34,381 nucleotides of DNA from Gemmatimonadota bacterium (GTDB lineage Bacteria; Gemmatimonadota; Gemmatimonadetes; Gemmatimonadales; Gemmatimonadaceae). How positions within the stretch are numbered: position 1 is the first letter of the stretch; every line of letters starts with the position of its first letter. A program made the translations under genes and the position numbers. The notes under the pieces were generated by a model. The model ran no database searches. It was not told the DNA's origin and saw only the letters and a list, made by a program, of their open reading frames with translations. The stretch lies in NCBI GenBank assembly GCA_025359135.1, contig JANYHJ010000108.1, positions 1 through 34,381 of the forward strand, given 5' to 3'. Positions 26,367-33,803 of this stretch are shown one piece after another.

Positions 26367-28628
26367 ATGCGACGTCTCCATCGTGTCCTGCTGGTGCTCG
26401 TCCTGGCCTCGACGGCTTCGCCCGCCGCGCGTGCGCAGACGCTGGTGTTGCCGCCTGCCGCTGCCACTGATCGTGCCGCGCTGCGAAAGGCCATGCCCGC
26501 GTTCGCGCGCGCTGTCCTCGCCCAATGGCGGAACGACGATCGCGACACGGAGCTCAACACGCGCTTCCGGCTCGAGTCAGTCGCGGAGCGCGACCGCGAC
26601 GCGCTCAAGGCGCTGGCCGCGCTTCGCCTGCTGCGCCAACCACGCGATCCCGTCTCGTCCCCGTTCGAGTACGCCCAGTACGAACTCTTCCTGCGCGCGC
26701 GCCTGGCCGGCGCCGAACAACCGAGCGCCCGCGCGCGGGTCGTGCGTGCCACGTACGCGCGCATCGAACGCCCGGCGGGCGATGTCGCGGCGTACCGGAT
26801 GGCAGGGTCGTTCGTGTTCGACTTGGGCGGAGGCGAGCGAACGCTGCAGCGCGCGCTCGCTCCGGCCCGCGATGGCCAGGTGCTCTCGCTCGCCGATGCG
26901 GTCGCGCTCTGCCGGGCGTTCCACACGTGGTCCGTGTACGATGCGCTGCTGCCCGTGATGGGCCTGGCGCTCAGGGACGCCGAGTCCGCCCGGTATGTCG
27001 TGGACAGCGCGGTGCGCGTGCCGCTGCGCGATGGCAATGCGCTGTCGGCGGTCATCGTGCGGCCACGGAAGCCGGGCGGCCGGCAGCCGGCGGTGCTCGA
27101 GTTGACGATCTACGCGGGTGAGCAGAACCACATGGTGGCGCTCGAGGCGGCCGCGCACGGGTTCGTGGGCATCGTGGCAACGACGCGTGGCAAGCGCGCG
27201 AGCCGCGGTCCGATCGAGCCCTTCGCACCGGATGCGGCCGATGCCTACGACCTGATCGCATGGATCGCCAGGCAAGCGTGGAGTTCGGGCGCGGTGGGCA
27301 TGATCGGCGGGAGCTACTCGGGCTTCACGCAGTGGGCCGCCGCCAAGCGCATGCCGCGCGCGCTCAAGACGATCGTGCCCGCCGCCGCGATCGTGCCGGG
27401 CGTGGACTCGCCGCGCGAACACGGGATCGTGCAGAACTTCCAGTATCCGTGGACGCGCTACGTGGGCAACGCGCCGCTCAACGACGAGGCGGCGTATGGT
27501 GACCGCGCGCGCTGGGCCGCGCTCGACAGCAGCTGGTTTGCGCGCGGCACGGCCTATCGTGACCTCGACCTGATGGACGGCGCGCCGAATCCCATCTTCC
27601 GCCGCTGGCTCGAGCATCCAGCCTACGACGCGTATTGGCAGGCGATGGTGCCGCAGGGCGCGGAGTACGCGGCCATCACGATCCCGGTGCTCTCGATCAC
27701 GGGGTACTTCGACGGCGCGCAGCTCGGTGCGTTGCACTACATGCGCGCGCACCAGGCCGCGCTGCCGAACGCGAATCACACGCTGCTGATCGGCCCATGG
27801 GACCACTTCGGCTCGCAGCGCCGTCCGGTGCCGGTCCTGGGGAGCCATGTGATCGACGCGGCCGCGCGGGTCGACATCATCGGCCTCATCTACGACTGGA
27901 TGGCCCACGTGCTGCGCGGCGCACCGCGGCCGGCCCTGCTCGCAGATCGCGTCAACTTCGAGGTCATGGGTGCGAACCGCTGGGAGCATGTGGCGTCGCT
28001 CGACGCGATGGCCACGGACACGCTGCGCTATGCGCTGGCCGGTGGCGCTGCGCCCTCGCTCGTGGTGGCTCCCAGTGGGCCGGCCGACAACGCCGTTGTG
28101 GCCGTGGTCGAGACGGACTTTCGTGATCGTGCGCATGAGAGCGGCACGTTCATCGAGGTCAGTGCCGACACCACGCTCGACGTGACCTGCGCCGCGCGTT
28201 TTGACGGCCCCGTGCTGGCGCGCCCGATGACGTTGAGTGGGGCGTTCACGGGAACGGTCGCGGTCTCGGTGAACGGACGCGACGTGGATGTCGCGGTCGA
28301 ACTCCACGAACGGGGTGCCGATGGGCGCTATCGCCAGCTCTCGTACGCGCTCGGCCGCTCGAGCCTGATGCGTGACCCGACGCGCCGGCAGCTGCTCACG
28401 AGCGACGCGGTCGAGCGGCTCCCGCTTCCGCCGTCGCGCATCGTCAGCCGCGTCATCCCAGCCGGTAGCCGGTTGGTCGTCCTCGTGCGCGTGCAGAAGA
28501 GTTCGGCGAGCCAACTCAACTACGGTTCCGGGCGCGACCCAAGTGACGAGACGATAGCGGACGCGACGCGCCCGCTGCGCGTGACGCTGCACGCGGGCTC
28601 GGTGATCGCGGTACCGGTGCGCCCGTAG
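26367..28628 (+). CDS. Exported CocE/NonD family serine hydrolase (S15-type)
   Basis: This 753-residue protein has a Sec signal peptide (hydrophobic residues 7-20, probable cut after ARA at 23) and an unrecognised, largely helical region of about 190 residues. An alpha/beta-hydrolase of the X-Pro dipeptidyl-peptidase S15/CocE type starts near residue 215 (VRVPLRDGNALSAVIVRPR). The triad is Ser316 in GMIGGSYSGF, Asp449 in SITGYFDGA, and His480 in LIGPWDHFGS. The last 200 or so residues fit the S15 C-terminal jelly-roll. It would hydrolyse an ester or amide outside the cytoplasm; the substrate is unknown. ATG at 26367 is chosen because it places the signal peptide at the N-terminus; GTG at 26331 is also open. 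The strand opposite is also open for long stretches. Confidence 0.88.
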   Translation: MRRLHRVLLVLVLASTASPAARAQTLVLPPAAATDRAALRKAMPAFARAVLAQWRNDDRDTELNTRFRLESVAERDRDALKALAALRLLRQPRDPVSSPFEYAQYELFLRARLAGAEQPSARARVVRATYARIERPAGDVAAYRMAGSFVFDLGGGERTLQRALAPARDGQVLSLADAVALCRAFHTWSVYDALLPVMGLALRDAESARYVVDSAVRVPLRDGNALSAVIVRPRKPGGRQPAVLELTIYAGEQNHMVALEAAAHGFVGIVATTRGKRASRGPIEPFAPDAADAYDLIAWIARQAWSSGAVGMIGGSYSGFTQWAAAKRMPRALKTIVPAAAIVPGVDSPREHGIVQNFQYPWTRYVGNAPLNDEAAYGDRARWAALDSSWFARGTAYRDLDLMDGAPNPIFRRWLEHPAYDAYWQAMVPQGAEYAAITIPVLSITGYFDGAQLGALHYMRAHQAALPNANHTLLIGPWDHFGSQRRPVPVLGSHVIDAAARVDIIGLIYDWMAHVLRGAPRPALLADRVNFEVMGANRWEHVASLDAMATDTLRYALAGGAAPSLVVAPSGPADNAVVAVVETDFRDRAHESGTFIEVSADTTLDVTCAARFDGPVLARPMTLSGAFTGTVAVSVNGRDVDVAVELHERGADGRYRQLSYALGRSSLMRDPTRRQLLTSDAVERLPLPPSRIVSRVIPAGSRLVVLVRVQKSSASQLNYGSGRDPSDETIADATRPLRVTLHAGSVIAVPVRP

Positions 28629-28683
28629 CGGCGCGCGCGTCCGCGGTGGAGGCGCGCGTCGGAGACACGACGCAGCTCTCGCT

Positions 28684-28707
28684 CCACTCGCGCCATGGCG
28701 CGAGCGG
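28684..28707. promoter_or_regulatory. 18-bp perfect palindrome (24 bp imperfect) upstream of the NHL gene
   Basis: Positions 28687-28704 read identically on both strands, centred on CCATGG. Two more base pairs outside a single mismatch extend it to 28684-28707. It lies 15 bases before the ATG of the NHL-repeat gene and 55 bases after the CocE stop. A dimeric-repressor operator or an RNA hairpin occluding translation are the obvious readings. No T-run follows, so it is not a classic terminator. Confidence 0.5.
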
Positions 28708-28722
28708 CTGCACATTCCAGCG

Positions 28723-29787
28723 ATGCGCCCCGCCCTCCCTTTCGCCCTGCTGCTGACGCTCGCGGCAACCGGCTCCATCGCGTCGGCCCAACGGCCGACC
28801 AACGACCTCCCCAATCCCTATCGTACCATCGAGGGATGGGCCAAGCTGCCGGACGCCCTCACCTGGGGCTCCACCAGTGCCGTGGACATCGACAAGGATG
28901 GCACGAGCATCTGGGTGGGGGAGCGCTGCGGCGTCAACAGCTGCCTCGGCTCGACGCGCAATCCGATCATGAAGTTCGATGCCAACGGCCGGATGGTGAC
29001 GAGCTTCGGCGCGGGGCTGATGATCTTCCCGCACGGCATCCACGTCGATCGCGACGGCAACGTCTGGGTGACGGACGGCCAGGACAATACGCCGCGTCGC
29101 GCGCGCGGCGATACGTCGTCCGCGCCGCTCCCGGCGCCCGCGGCGAAAATCGGACATCAGGTCTTCAAGTTCAGCCCCGCGGGCAAGCTGCTCCTGACGC
29201 TCGGCGTTCCCGGCGGCTCGACGACCACGTGCTGCTTCCAGCCCAACGACGTGCTCGTGGCGCTCAACGGCACGATCATCCTGGCCGAGGGGCACGGCAA
29301 CACGCACGCGCGCATCGTCGAGTTCAACAAGGACGGCACGTTCAAGCGTGCGTGGGGGCAGCGTGGTTCGGGCCCCGACGACTTCGACCAACCGCACGCG
29401 CTTGCCATGGACTCGAAGGGACGCCTCTTCATCGGTGACCGCAGCAACAACCGCGTCAAGATTTACTCGAGCGAGATGAAGCTCGTCGATATCTGGACGC
29501 AGTTCTCGCGTCCGAGTGGCGTCTGGATCGATGCGAACGACATGCTGTACGTGGCGGACTCGGAGTCGGGATGGGTGGAGCCCAAGCACGCCGACTGGAC
29601 GCGCGGCATCCGCATCGGCAGCACGAAGGATGGCATCGTGAAGTACCTGATTCCCGATCCTGCCACGACGCCACCAGCCAATCTCACGAGCTCTGCGGAA
29701 GGAGTGGCCGTCGACCGGAAGGGCAACGTGTACGGCGCCGAGGTCGGCCAGAAGGCGCTCAAGCGATACGAGAAGTCGGGCACGTAG
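28723..29787 (+). CDS. Secreted NHL-repeat six-bladed beta-propeller (amidating-lyase-like)
   Basis: This 354-residue protein has a Sec signal peptide with a probable cut after ASA at about residue 22. At least five NHL-type blades are recognisable by sequences such as FPHGIHVDRDGNVWVTDG, QPNDVLVALNGTIILAEG, QPHALAMDSKGRLFIGDRSN, RPSGVWIDANDMLYVADS and SAEGVAVDRKGNVYGAE. A divergent first blade lies at about 46-70. The order and spacing resemble the peptidyl-alpha-hydroxyglycine alpha-amidating lyase (PAL) group, but enzymatic activity is not assured from propeller repeats. It would be periplasmic or extracellular. It follows the CocE gene after a 94-base gap with a palindrome and precedes the Tat-signal aminotransferase. 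Confidence 0.85.
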   Translation: MRPALPFALLLTLAATGSIASAQRPTNDLPNPYRTIEGWAKLPDALTWGSTSAVDIDKDGTSIWVGERCGVNSCLGSTRNPIMKFDANGRMVTSFGAGLMIFPHGIHVDRDGNVWVTDGQDNTPRRARGDTSSAPLPAPAAKIGHQVFKFSPAGKLLLTLGVPGGSTTTCCFQPNDVLVALNGTIILAEGHGNTHARIVEFNKDGTFKRAWGQRGSGPDDFDQPHALAMDSKGRLFIGDRSNNRVKIYSSEMKLVDIWTQFSRPSGVWIDANDMLYVADSESGWVEPKHADWTRGIRIGSTKDGIVKYLIPDPATTPPANLTSSAEGVAVDRKGNVYGAEVGQKALKRYEKSGT

Positions 29788-29814
29788 CGAGCACGACAAC
29801 GATCACGATCACGA

Positions 29815-29832
29815 GCACCGCGGACGCGGTGC
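29815..29832 (+). promoter_or_regulatory. Small hairpin directly before the aminotransferase Shine-Dalgarno
   Basis: A perfect 7-bp stem (29815-29821 with 29826-29832, 4-base loop) ends where the GGGAG ribosome-binding sequence (29833-29837) begins, eight bases before the ATG. It could shape ribosome access or protect the downstream mRNA. It is short, and chance is possible. Confidence 0.4.
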
Positions 29833-29845
29833 GGGAGCGGGACTG

Positions 29846-30997
29846 ATGAGCGACGGACAGCGCCTTTCGCGGCGCGGCTTCATGGGCAACGTGGCAGGGA
29901 CGGTGGGCGTGCTGGCGATCTCGCCGGATCTCGCGACATGGGCGGCGGCGCATCGCCCGGCCCGGCCCCGTCACCTCGCGATGGCCGATGACTACGACAG
30001 CTACGCCAAGCTCGCCTTCAACGAGAATCCGTACGGGCCGCCGGCGTCGGTGATGAAGGCGATGAACGACGCGTTCAAGTACGCCAACCGCTATGGCTAT
30101 CCCGATCCGGGGATCGTCGGCCAGATCTGCGCGCTGCACGGCGTGACGCCGGACATGGTCGTGCTGGCGTCCGGCTCCGGTGAGCTACTGGAAGCCATCG
30201 GCAACACCTTCCTCGCGCCGGACAAGGTCGTGGTGGGGTGCGATCCGTCGTACGGCGACGTCTACCAGCACGCGACGCGCATCAAGTCGGAAGCGATCAA
30301 GGTGCCGCTCCGCGCGGACCACACGCAGGACATTGCCGGGATGATCCGCGCGGCCAACGCGCACGCCAAGGATGCCGGCTTCCTCTATCTCTGCAATCCG
30401 AACAACCCGACGGGGCGCACGATCCCCGCGCGCGAAGTGCAGCAGCTGCTCGACGGCATTCCCGCCGGCCTGCCCGTGCTCATCGACGAGGCGTATCACC
30501 ACTTCGTGGATGATCCCGCGTACGCGACCTCGATTCCACAGGCGATTGCGGGACGCTCCGTGATCGTGACGCGCACCTTCTCGAAGATCGCGGCGCTGGC
30601 GGGCGTGCGCCTTGGCTATGCGATCGCGCCCAAGGCGCTCGCCGAGCAGGTGCGGCTCCGCATGACCGGCACAATCAACGTGCTGGCCAAGTACGCGGGG
30701 TCGGCGGCGCTCAAGGACTTGGACTCGCAGGCCAAGGTGCGGGCCGTGACGCTCGAACTGCGCCGGAAGACCACCGCGGAACTTGAGCGGCGCGGCTTCG
30801 CGGTGATTCCGTCCGAGACCAACTTCTTCATGGTCCACATCAAGCGACCCGTGCGGCCGGTCATCGATGCGTTCAAGGCCAAGGGCGTGCTGGTGGGCCG
30901 GCCGTTCGCGCCGATGACGGACTTCCTGCGCGTGTCGGTGGGCGCGCCGGAGGAGATGCAGCGGTTCCTCAATGCGTGGGGCGACGTCGTGGTGTAG
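29846..30997 (+). CDS. Tat-signal histidinol-phosphate aminotransferase-like PLP enzyme
   Basis: This 383-residue class I/II aminotransferase of the HisC type has NENPYGPP (residues 59-66), ASGSGELLEA, and CNPNNPTG (183-190). DEAYHHF with Asp214/Tyr217, PLP-lysine Lys247 in TRTFSKIAALAGVRLGYA, and a C-terminal arginine region (FLRVSVG) follow. Unlike cytoplasmic HisC it begins with a twin-arginine signal, SRRGFMGNVAGT at residues 8-19, then a hydrophobic stretch, suggesting export of the folded, cofactor-loaded enzyme. Start ATG has GGGAG eight bases upstream. It is the last gene of the plus-strand run and is followed by a strong terminator. True histidine biosynthesis is unlikely outside the cytoplasm; the substrate is unknown. 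Confidence 0.88.
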   Translation: MSDGQRLSRRGFMGNVAGTVGVLAISPDLATWAAAHRPARPRHLAMADDYDSYAKLAFNENPYGPPASVMKAMNDAFKYANRYGYPDPGIVGQICALHGVTPDMVVLASGSGELLEAIGNTFLAPDKVVVGCDPSYGDVYQHATRIKSEAIKVPLRADHTQDIAGMIRAANAHAKDAGFLYLCNPNNPTGRTIPAREVQQLLDGIPAGLPVLIDEAYHHFVDDPAYATSIPQAIAGRSVIVTRTFSKIAALAGVRLGYAIAPKALAEQVRLRMTGTINVLAKYAGSAALKDLDSQAKVRAVTLELRRKTTAELERRGFAVIPSETNFFMVHIKRPVRPVIDAFKAKGVLVGRPFAPMTDFLRVSVGAPEEMQRFLNAWGDVVV

Positions 30998-31026
30998 CGC
31001 ATGCTGCTCGCGCAGTCGCAACGCGA

Positions 31027-31067
31027 AACCGGCCGCGTCCCGATGTGGGACGCGGCCGGTTCGTTTT
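31027..31067 (+). terminator. Intrinsic terminator after the aminotransferase gene
   Basis: A perfect 15-bp stem (31027-31041 with 31047-31061), a 5-base loop, then CGTTTT. It lies 29 bases after the stop and 14 bases before the convergent PQQ-dehydrogenase stop. The reverse direction offers only a short TTT tail, so it may serve the minus-strand operon weakly as well. Confidence 0.92.
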
Positions 31068-31080
31068 GAGAGCGGAGCTG

Positions 31081-33312
31081 CTACGGCTTGCCCGGCAGCG
31101 TCAGCGCCACAAGGCTCGTCTTGTCACCCACACCGGTGGCGAAGACGATGTACTGCTTGCCCTGGTGCATGAAGGTCATCGGCACGGCGGTGTTGACGGC
31201 GGGAATATTGACCGCGCCCACGATCTTGCCCGTCGCCTTGTCCTGCGCGTAGAGCTGCGGCCCGGGTGACGTGGGCGACTTGACGACGCGGCCCGTCCCC
31301 GACCGACCGACGCCGTGGATGACGAGCGTCTTCGTGACGATCACCTCGGCTTGGCCGCCGGGCAGCAGCGGCACCTTGGGCAGCGTCACGCCGGCAAAGA
31401 GCGGGTCGGTGCTCGCGAGCTGGCGCCAGAGATTGCCGTTCGGGATCCACCACTTCTTGTCGCCGGTGTTCATGTCGTACGCGGTGAGGCCCCCGAACTC
31501 GCGCGGCCTGAGAATCGAGATGCCGCCGATGGTAGTGGGCACCGCGGGCGCGAACGCCTGCCGCATCTCCTTCTTCTTGTAGCCCGCGGGTGCCGGCAGG
31601 GCGCCCGGCAGTCCGCAGCTGTCGTGGACCTGGCTGAAGCGATGCTCCGAGCACGGATCCTTGGCGACTTCGATGGTGGCAAGGCCGGTCTGGCTGCCGA
31701 CGTAGATCATGCCGGTCTCGACGTCGACCGCGGCGCCGCCATCGATGTTGACGCCGCCCGACGCGCCCGGCGCATACCACGAGCACGGCAGCTTGCCCTC
31801 GCGATGCGGCTCCTCCATCGCCGGCGGGATGAAGTACGGTCCCATGCGACAGCGGCGCGCGATCTTGAGCGCCGAGTCCCGGAGGGCCGGTGTGTAGTCG
31901 ATAAGGTCGGTCTCCAGGAGGCCCTGCTGCGAGTACGGCACGGGCCGGCTCGGGATCGGCTGCGTCTTCGAAGCTTCCTCACCCGGGACATCGCTCGCGA
32001 GCACCGGCGTCTCCGGCATCGGCCAGATCGGTTCACCGGTCACCCGATCGAGCGTGTAGATCCATCCCTGCTTGGTAGTCTGCGCGAGCACCTTGCGCGG
32101 CTTGCCACCGATGGTGACGTCCATGAGGTTCGGCGCCATCGGGGTGTCGTAGTCCCAGATGTCGTGGTGCACGAACTGGTAGTGCCACTTCCGCTTGCCG
32201 GTCTTGGCATCGATCGCGACGACGCTGTTGCCGAAGAGGTTGTCGCCGGGACGATGGCCGCCGTACTCATCGGAGAGCGGCATGCCGACGGGGATGTAGA
32301 CGAGGCCCAGCTCCGGGTCGGCCGTGTACGTGGCCCATGCATCGTTCTTGCCCGTGCCCGGCGTGCCGGGCTTGGTGCCGTTCTTCCACGTCTCCGCGCC
32401 GAATTCTCCGGGCTGCGGAATGAGGTTGAACTTCCAGAGCTGCTTGCCGGTGTGAACATCGAAGCCGCGGATGATGCCGCCGATGTTGGACATCTTGAGC
32501 GGCCAGTAGCCGTGCATGGCCGAGTTGCCGACGACGATCACGTCACCGACCATGATCGCGGGCGAACTGTTGGCGATCTGGCCATTGGCGGGATCGATGC
32601 CCACGGACCCATCGGCGCCGGTGCGCGTCGCGGCGTTCCACTTCTCGCCGGGCTTCGCCTTTCTGAGCGGCGCGGCCTCGGAGATGATGAGCTCGTTGGT
32701 GTCATCCACCGCGAGCGGGACGAGCGGATAGCCGAGTCCGTCTTCGAGGTCGACGACGCCGTTCGTGCCGAACTTGGGATCCGGCAAGCCGGTCTTCGCG
32801 TCAAGCGAGGCGAGGTGATAGCCGGTGGTCACGATGATCGCGCGCTCCTCGACGCCGTCGCTCCAGTACGACAGTCCGCGACCGGCGAAGTGCCTCGGCG
32901 CCTTCTGCCAGCGGATCCCCTCGTCGAGCTGCCACTTCCAGAGCGTCGAACCGTCAACCGGATTGATGGCGTAGGCCCCGCGCCGCGTCGTGGCGACGGT
33001 CAGGATGCGGCCATTCGCGAAGAGCGGCGTCGTGCGATAGTACTCGTCGGACCCGAACTGGCCGGCCTTCCACTCCCATGCCACCTGGAGCTGGCTGAAG
33101 TTGGATGCGTTGACCTGGTCGAGCGCCGAATAGCGCGTGCTCCATGCATCGCCACCCCAGTAGCGCCATTCACCCGGTGCGTTGCCGCGCACCATCGCGA
33201 CGCCCTCGTGCGCGCTCGAGATGCCCGGGCGCGCGAGCACCACGGCGCCGATCGCGAGCAGGATCGCGGCGGCAACGCCGCCCACACTCCATCGTCTTGC
33301 CTGACGTGTCAT
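31081..33312 (-). CDS. PQQ-dependent (quinoprotein glucose dehydrogenase-like) dehydrogenase
   Basis: This 743-residue PQQ beta-propeller enzyme oxidises an alcohol or sugar in the periplasm and passes electrons to a cytochrome or quinone. It has one N-terminal hydrophobic segment (about residues 11-28, signal or anchor) and WRYWGGDAWSTRYSALDQ, followed by the tryptophan-docking repeats typical of PQQ propellers. The catalytic region is VHHDIWDYDTPMAPNLMDV with Asp387 and, exactly 27 residues later, Lys414 in AQTTKQGWIYTLDR. These match Asp466 and Lys493 of E. coli membrane glucose dehydrogenase. It lacks that enzyme's five-helix membrane domain. Four Cys lie between residues 500 and 610. It overlaps the cytochrome c stop by 4 bases. 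Substrate unknown. Confidence 0.92.
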   Translation of the reverse strand: MTRQARRWSVGGVAAAILLAIGAVVLARPGISSAHEGVAMVRGNAPGEWRYWGGDAWSTRYSALDQVNASNFSQLQVAWEWKAGQFGSDEYYRTTPLFANGRILTVATTRRGAYAINPVDGSTLWKWQLDEGIRWQKAPRHFAGRGLSYWSDGVEERAIIVTTGYHLASLDAKTGLPDPKFGTNGVVDLEDGLGYPLVPLAVDDTNELIISEAAPLRKAKPGEKWNAATRTGADGSVGIDPANGQIANSSPAIMVGDVIVVGNSAMHGYWPLKMSNIGGIIRGFDVHTGKQLWKFNLIPQPGEFGAETWKNGTKPGTPGTGKNDAWATYTADPELGLVYIPVGMPLSDEYGGHRPGDNLFGNSVVAIDAKTGKRKWHYQFVHHDIWDYDTPMAPNLMDVTIGGKPRKVLAQTTKQGWIYTLDRVTGEPIWPMPETPVLASDVPGEEASKTQPIPSRPVPYSQQGLLETDLIDYTPALRDSALKIARRCRMGPYFIPPAMEEPHREGKLPCSWYAPGASGGVNIDGGAAVDVETGMIYVGSQTGLATIEVAKDPCSEHRFSQVHDSCGLPGALPAPAGYKKKEMRQAFAPAVPTTIGGISILRPREFGGLTAYDMNTGDKKWWIPNGNLWRQLASTDPLFAGVTLPKVPLLPGGQAEVIVTKTLVIHGVGRSGTGRVVKSPTSPGPQLYAQDKATGKIVGAVNIPAVNTAVPMTFMHQGKQYIVFATGVGDKTSLVALTLPGKP

Positions 33313-33803
33313 TGCTTGGCCCTCTTCAGTGGTGGAGCGAACTGGATCCGGACATGCTGCATGGCCGGGAGGTCCGGCGCGAGGTCCGCGCCTCCTGCCG
33401 GCATCTGGTTGAGCTTGAGGATGTACGCCAGCAGATCGGCGTACGTCTCCGGCGCGAGGCTCGCCGGTTCATTCTTGGGCATTCGCGTGGCCACGAATGT
33501 GTAGAGGTCGGACAGGGGTCGTCCAGCCCAGTGCCCGCGGAAGACCGGGCCGGTGTGGGCGATGGCGACGTGGCACGACTGGCAAAGTGCGAGGTACAGG
33601 TCCTTGCCGCGCTCGGCCTGGCCGTTGCTGAAAACACCACGGAGCGTGGTGGGCGCCTTGGGGTCGGGCTTGGCCTTGAGCGCAGCGGACTGCGCACTGG
33701 CCTTCGCACCCTCCTGTGGACGGAGGGCGATGAGGTCGGCGGGGACGACGGCGAGCGCGGTCACGGCGACCGCGCACAGGATGCGGTGCCCAATCCCGTT
33801 CAT
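33309..33803 (-). CDS. Mono-haem cytochrome c, probable electron acceptor of the PQQ enzyme
   Basis: This 164-residue protein has a signal peptide (hydrophobic residues 8-27) and one haem-c site, CQSCH (Cys74, Cys77, His78). A likely axial Met108 lies in ATRMPKNEP, and the C-terminal helix is TYADLLAYILKLNQMPAG. It is a class I-type cytochrome of a sort often paired with PQQ dehydrogenases in the periplasm. The stretch between the signal and the haem domain (about 28-55) is Ala/Lys/Pro-rich and looks like a linker. The ATG at 33803 overlaps the upstream membrane-protein stop by 4 bases, and its own stop overlaps the dehydrogenase start by 4 bases. The longer open frame upstream is not coding. 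Confidence 0.92.
   Translation of the reverse strand: MNGIGHRILCAVAVTALAVVPADLIALRPQEGAKASAQSAALKAKPDPKAPTTLRGVFSNGQAERGKDLYLALCQSCHVAIAHTGPVFRGHWAGRPLSDLYTFVATRMPKNEPASLAPETYADLLAYILKLNQMPAGGADLAPDLPAMQHVRIQFAPPLKRAKQ

Noticed and set aside
26577-28814. A 745-codon open frame on the minus strand opposite the CocE gene
   Set aside because: The plus frame has a signal peptide and a full Ser-Asp-His triad; the minus frame has no motif and shows shadow-type composition.
31315-33504. A 729-codon open frame on the plus strand opposite the PQQ dehydrogenase
   Set aside because: The minus strand carries the conserved PQQ catalytic residues; the plus product is Arg/Ala/Val/Asp-rich without homology that I recognise.
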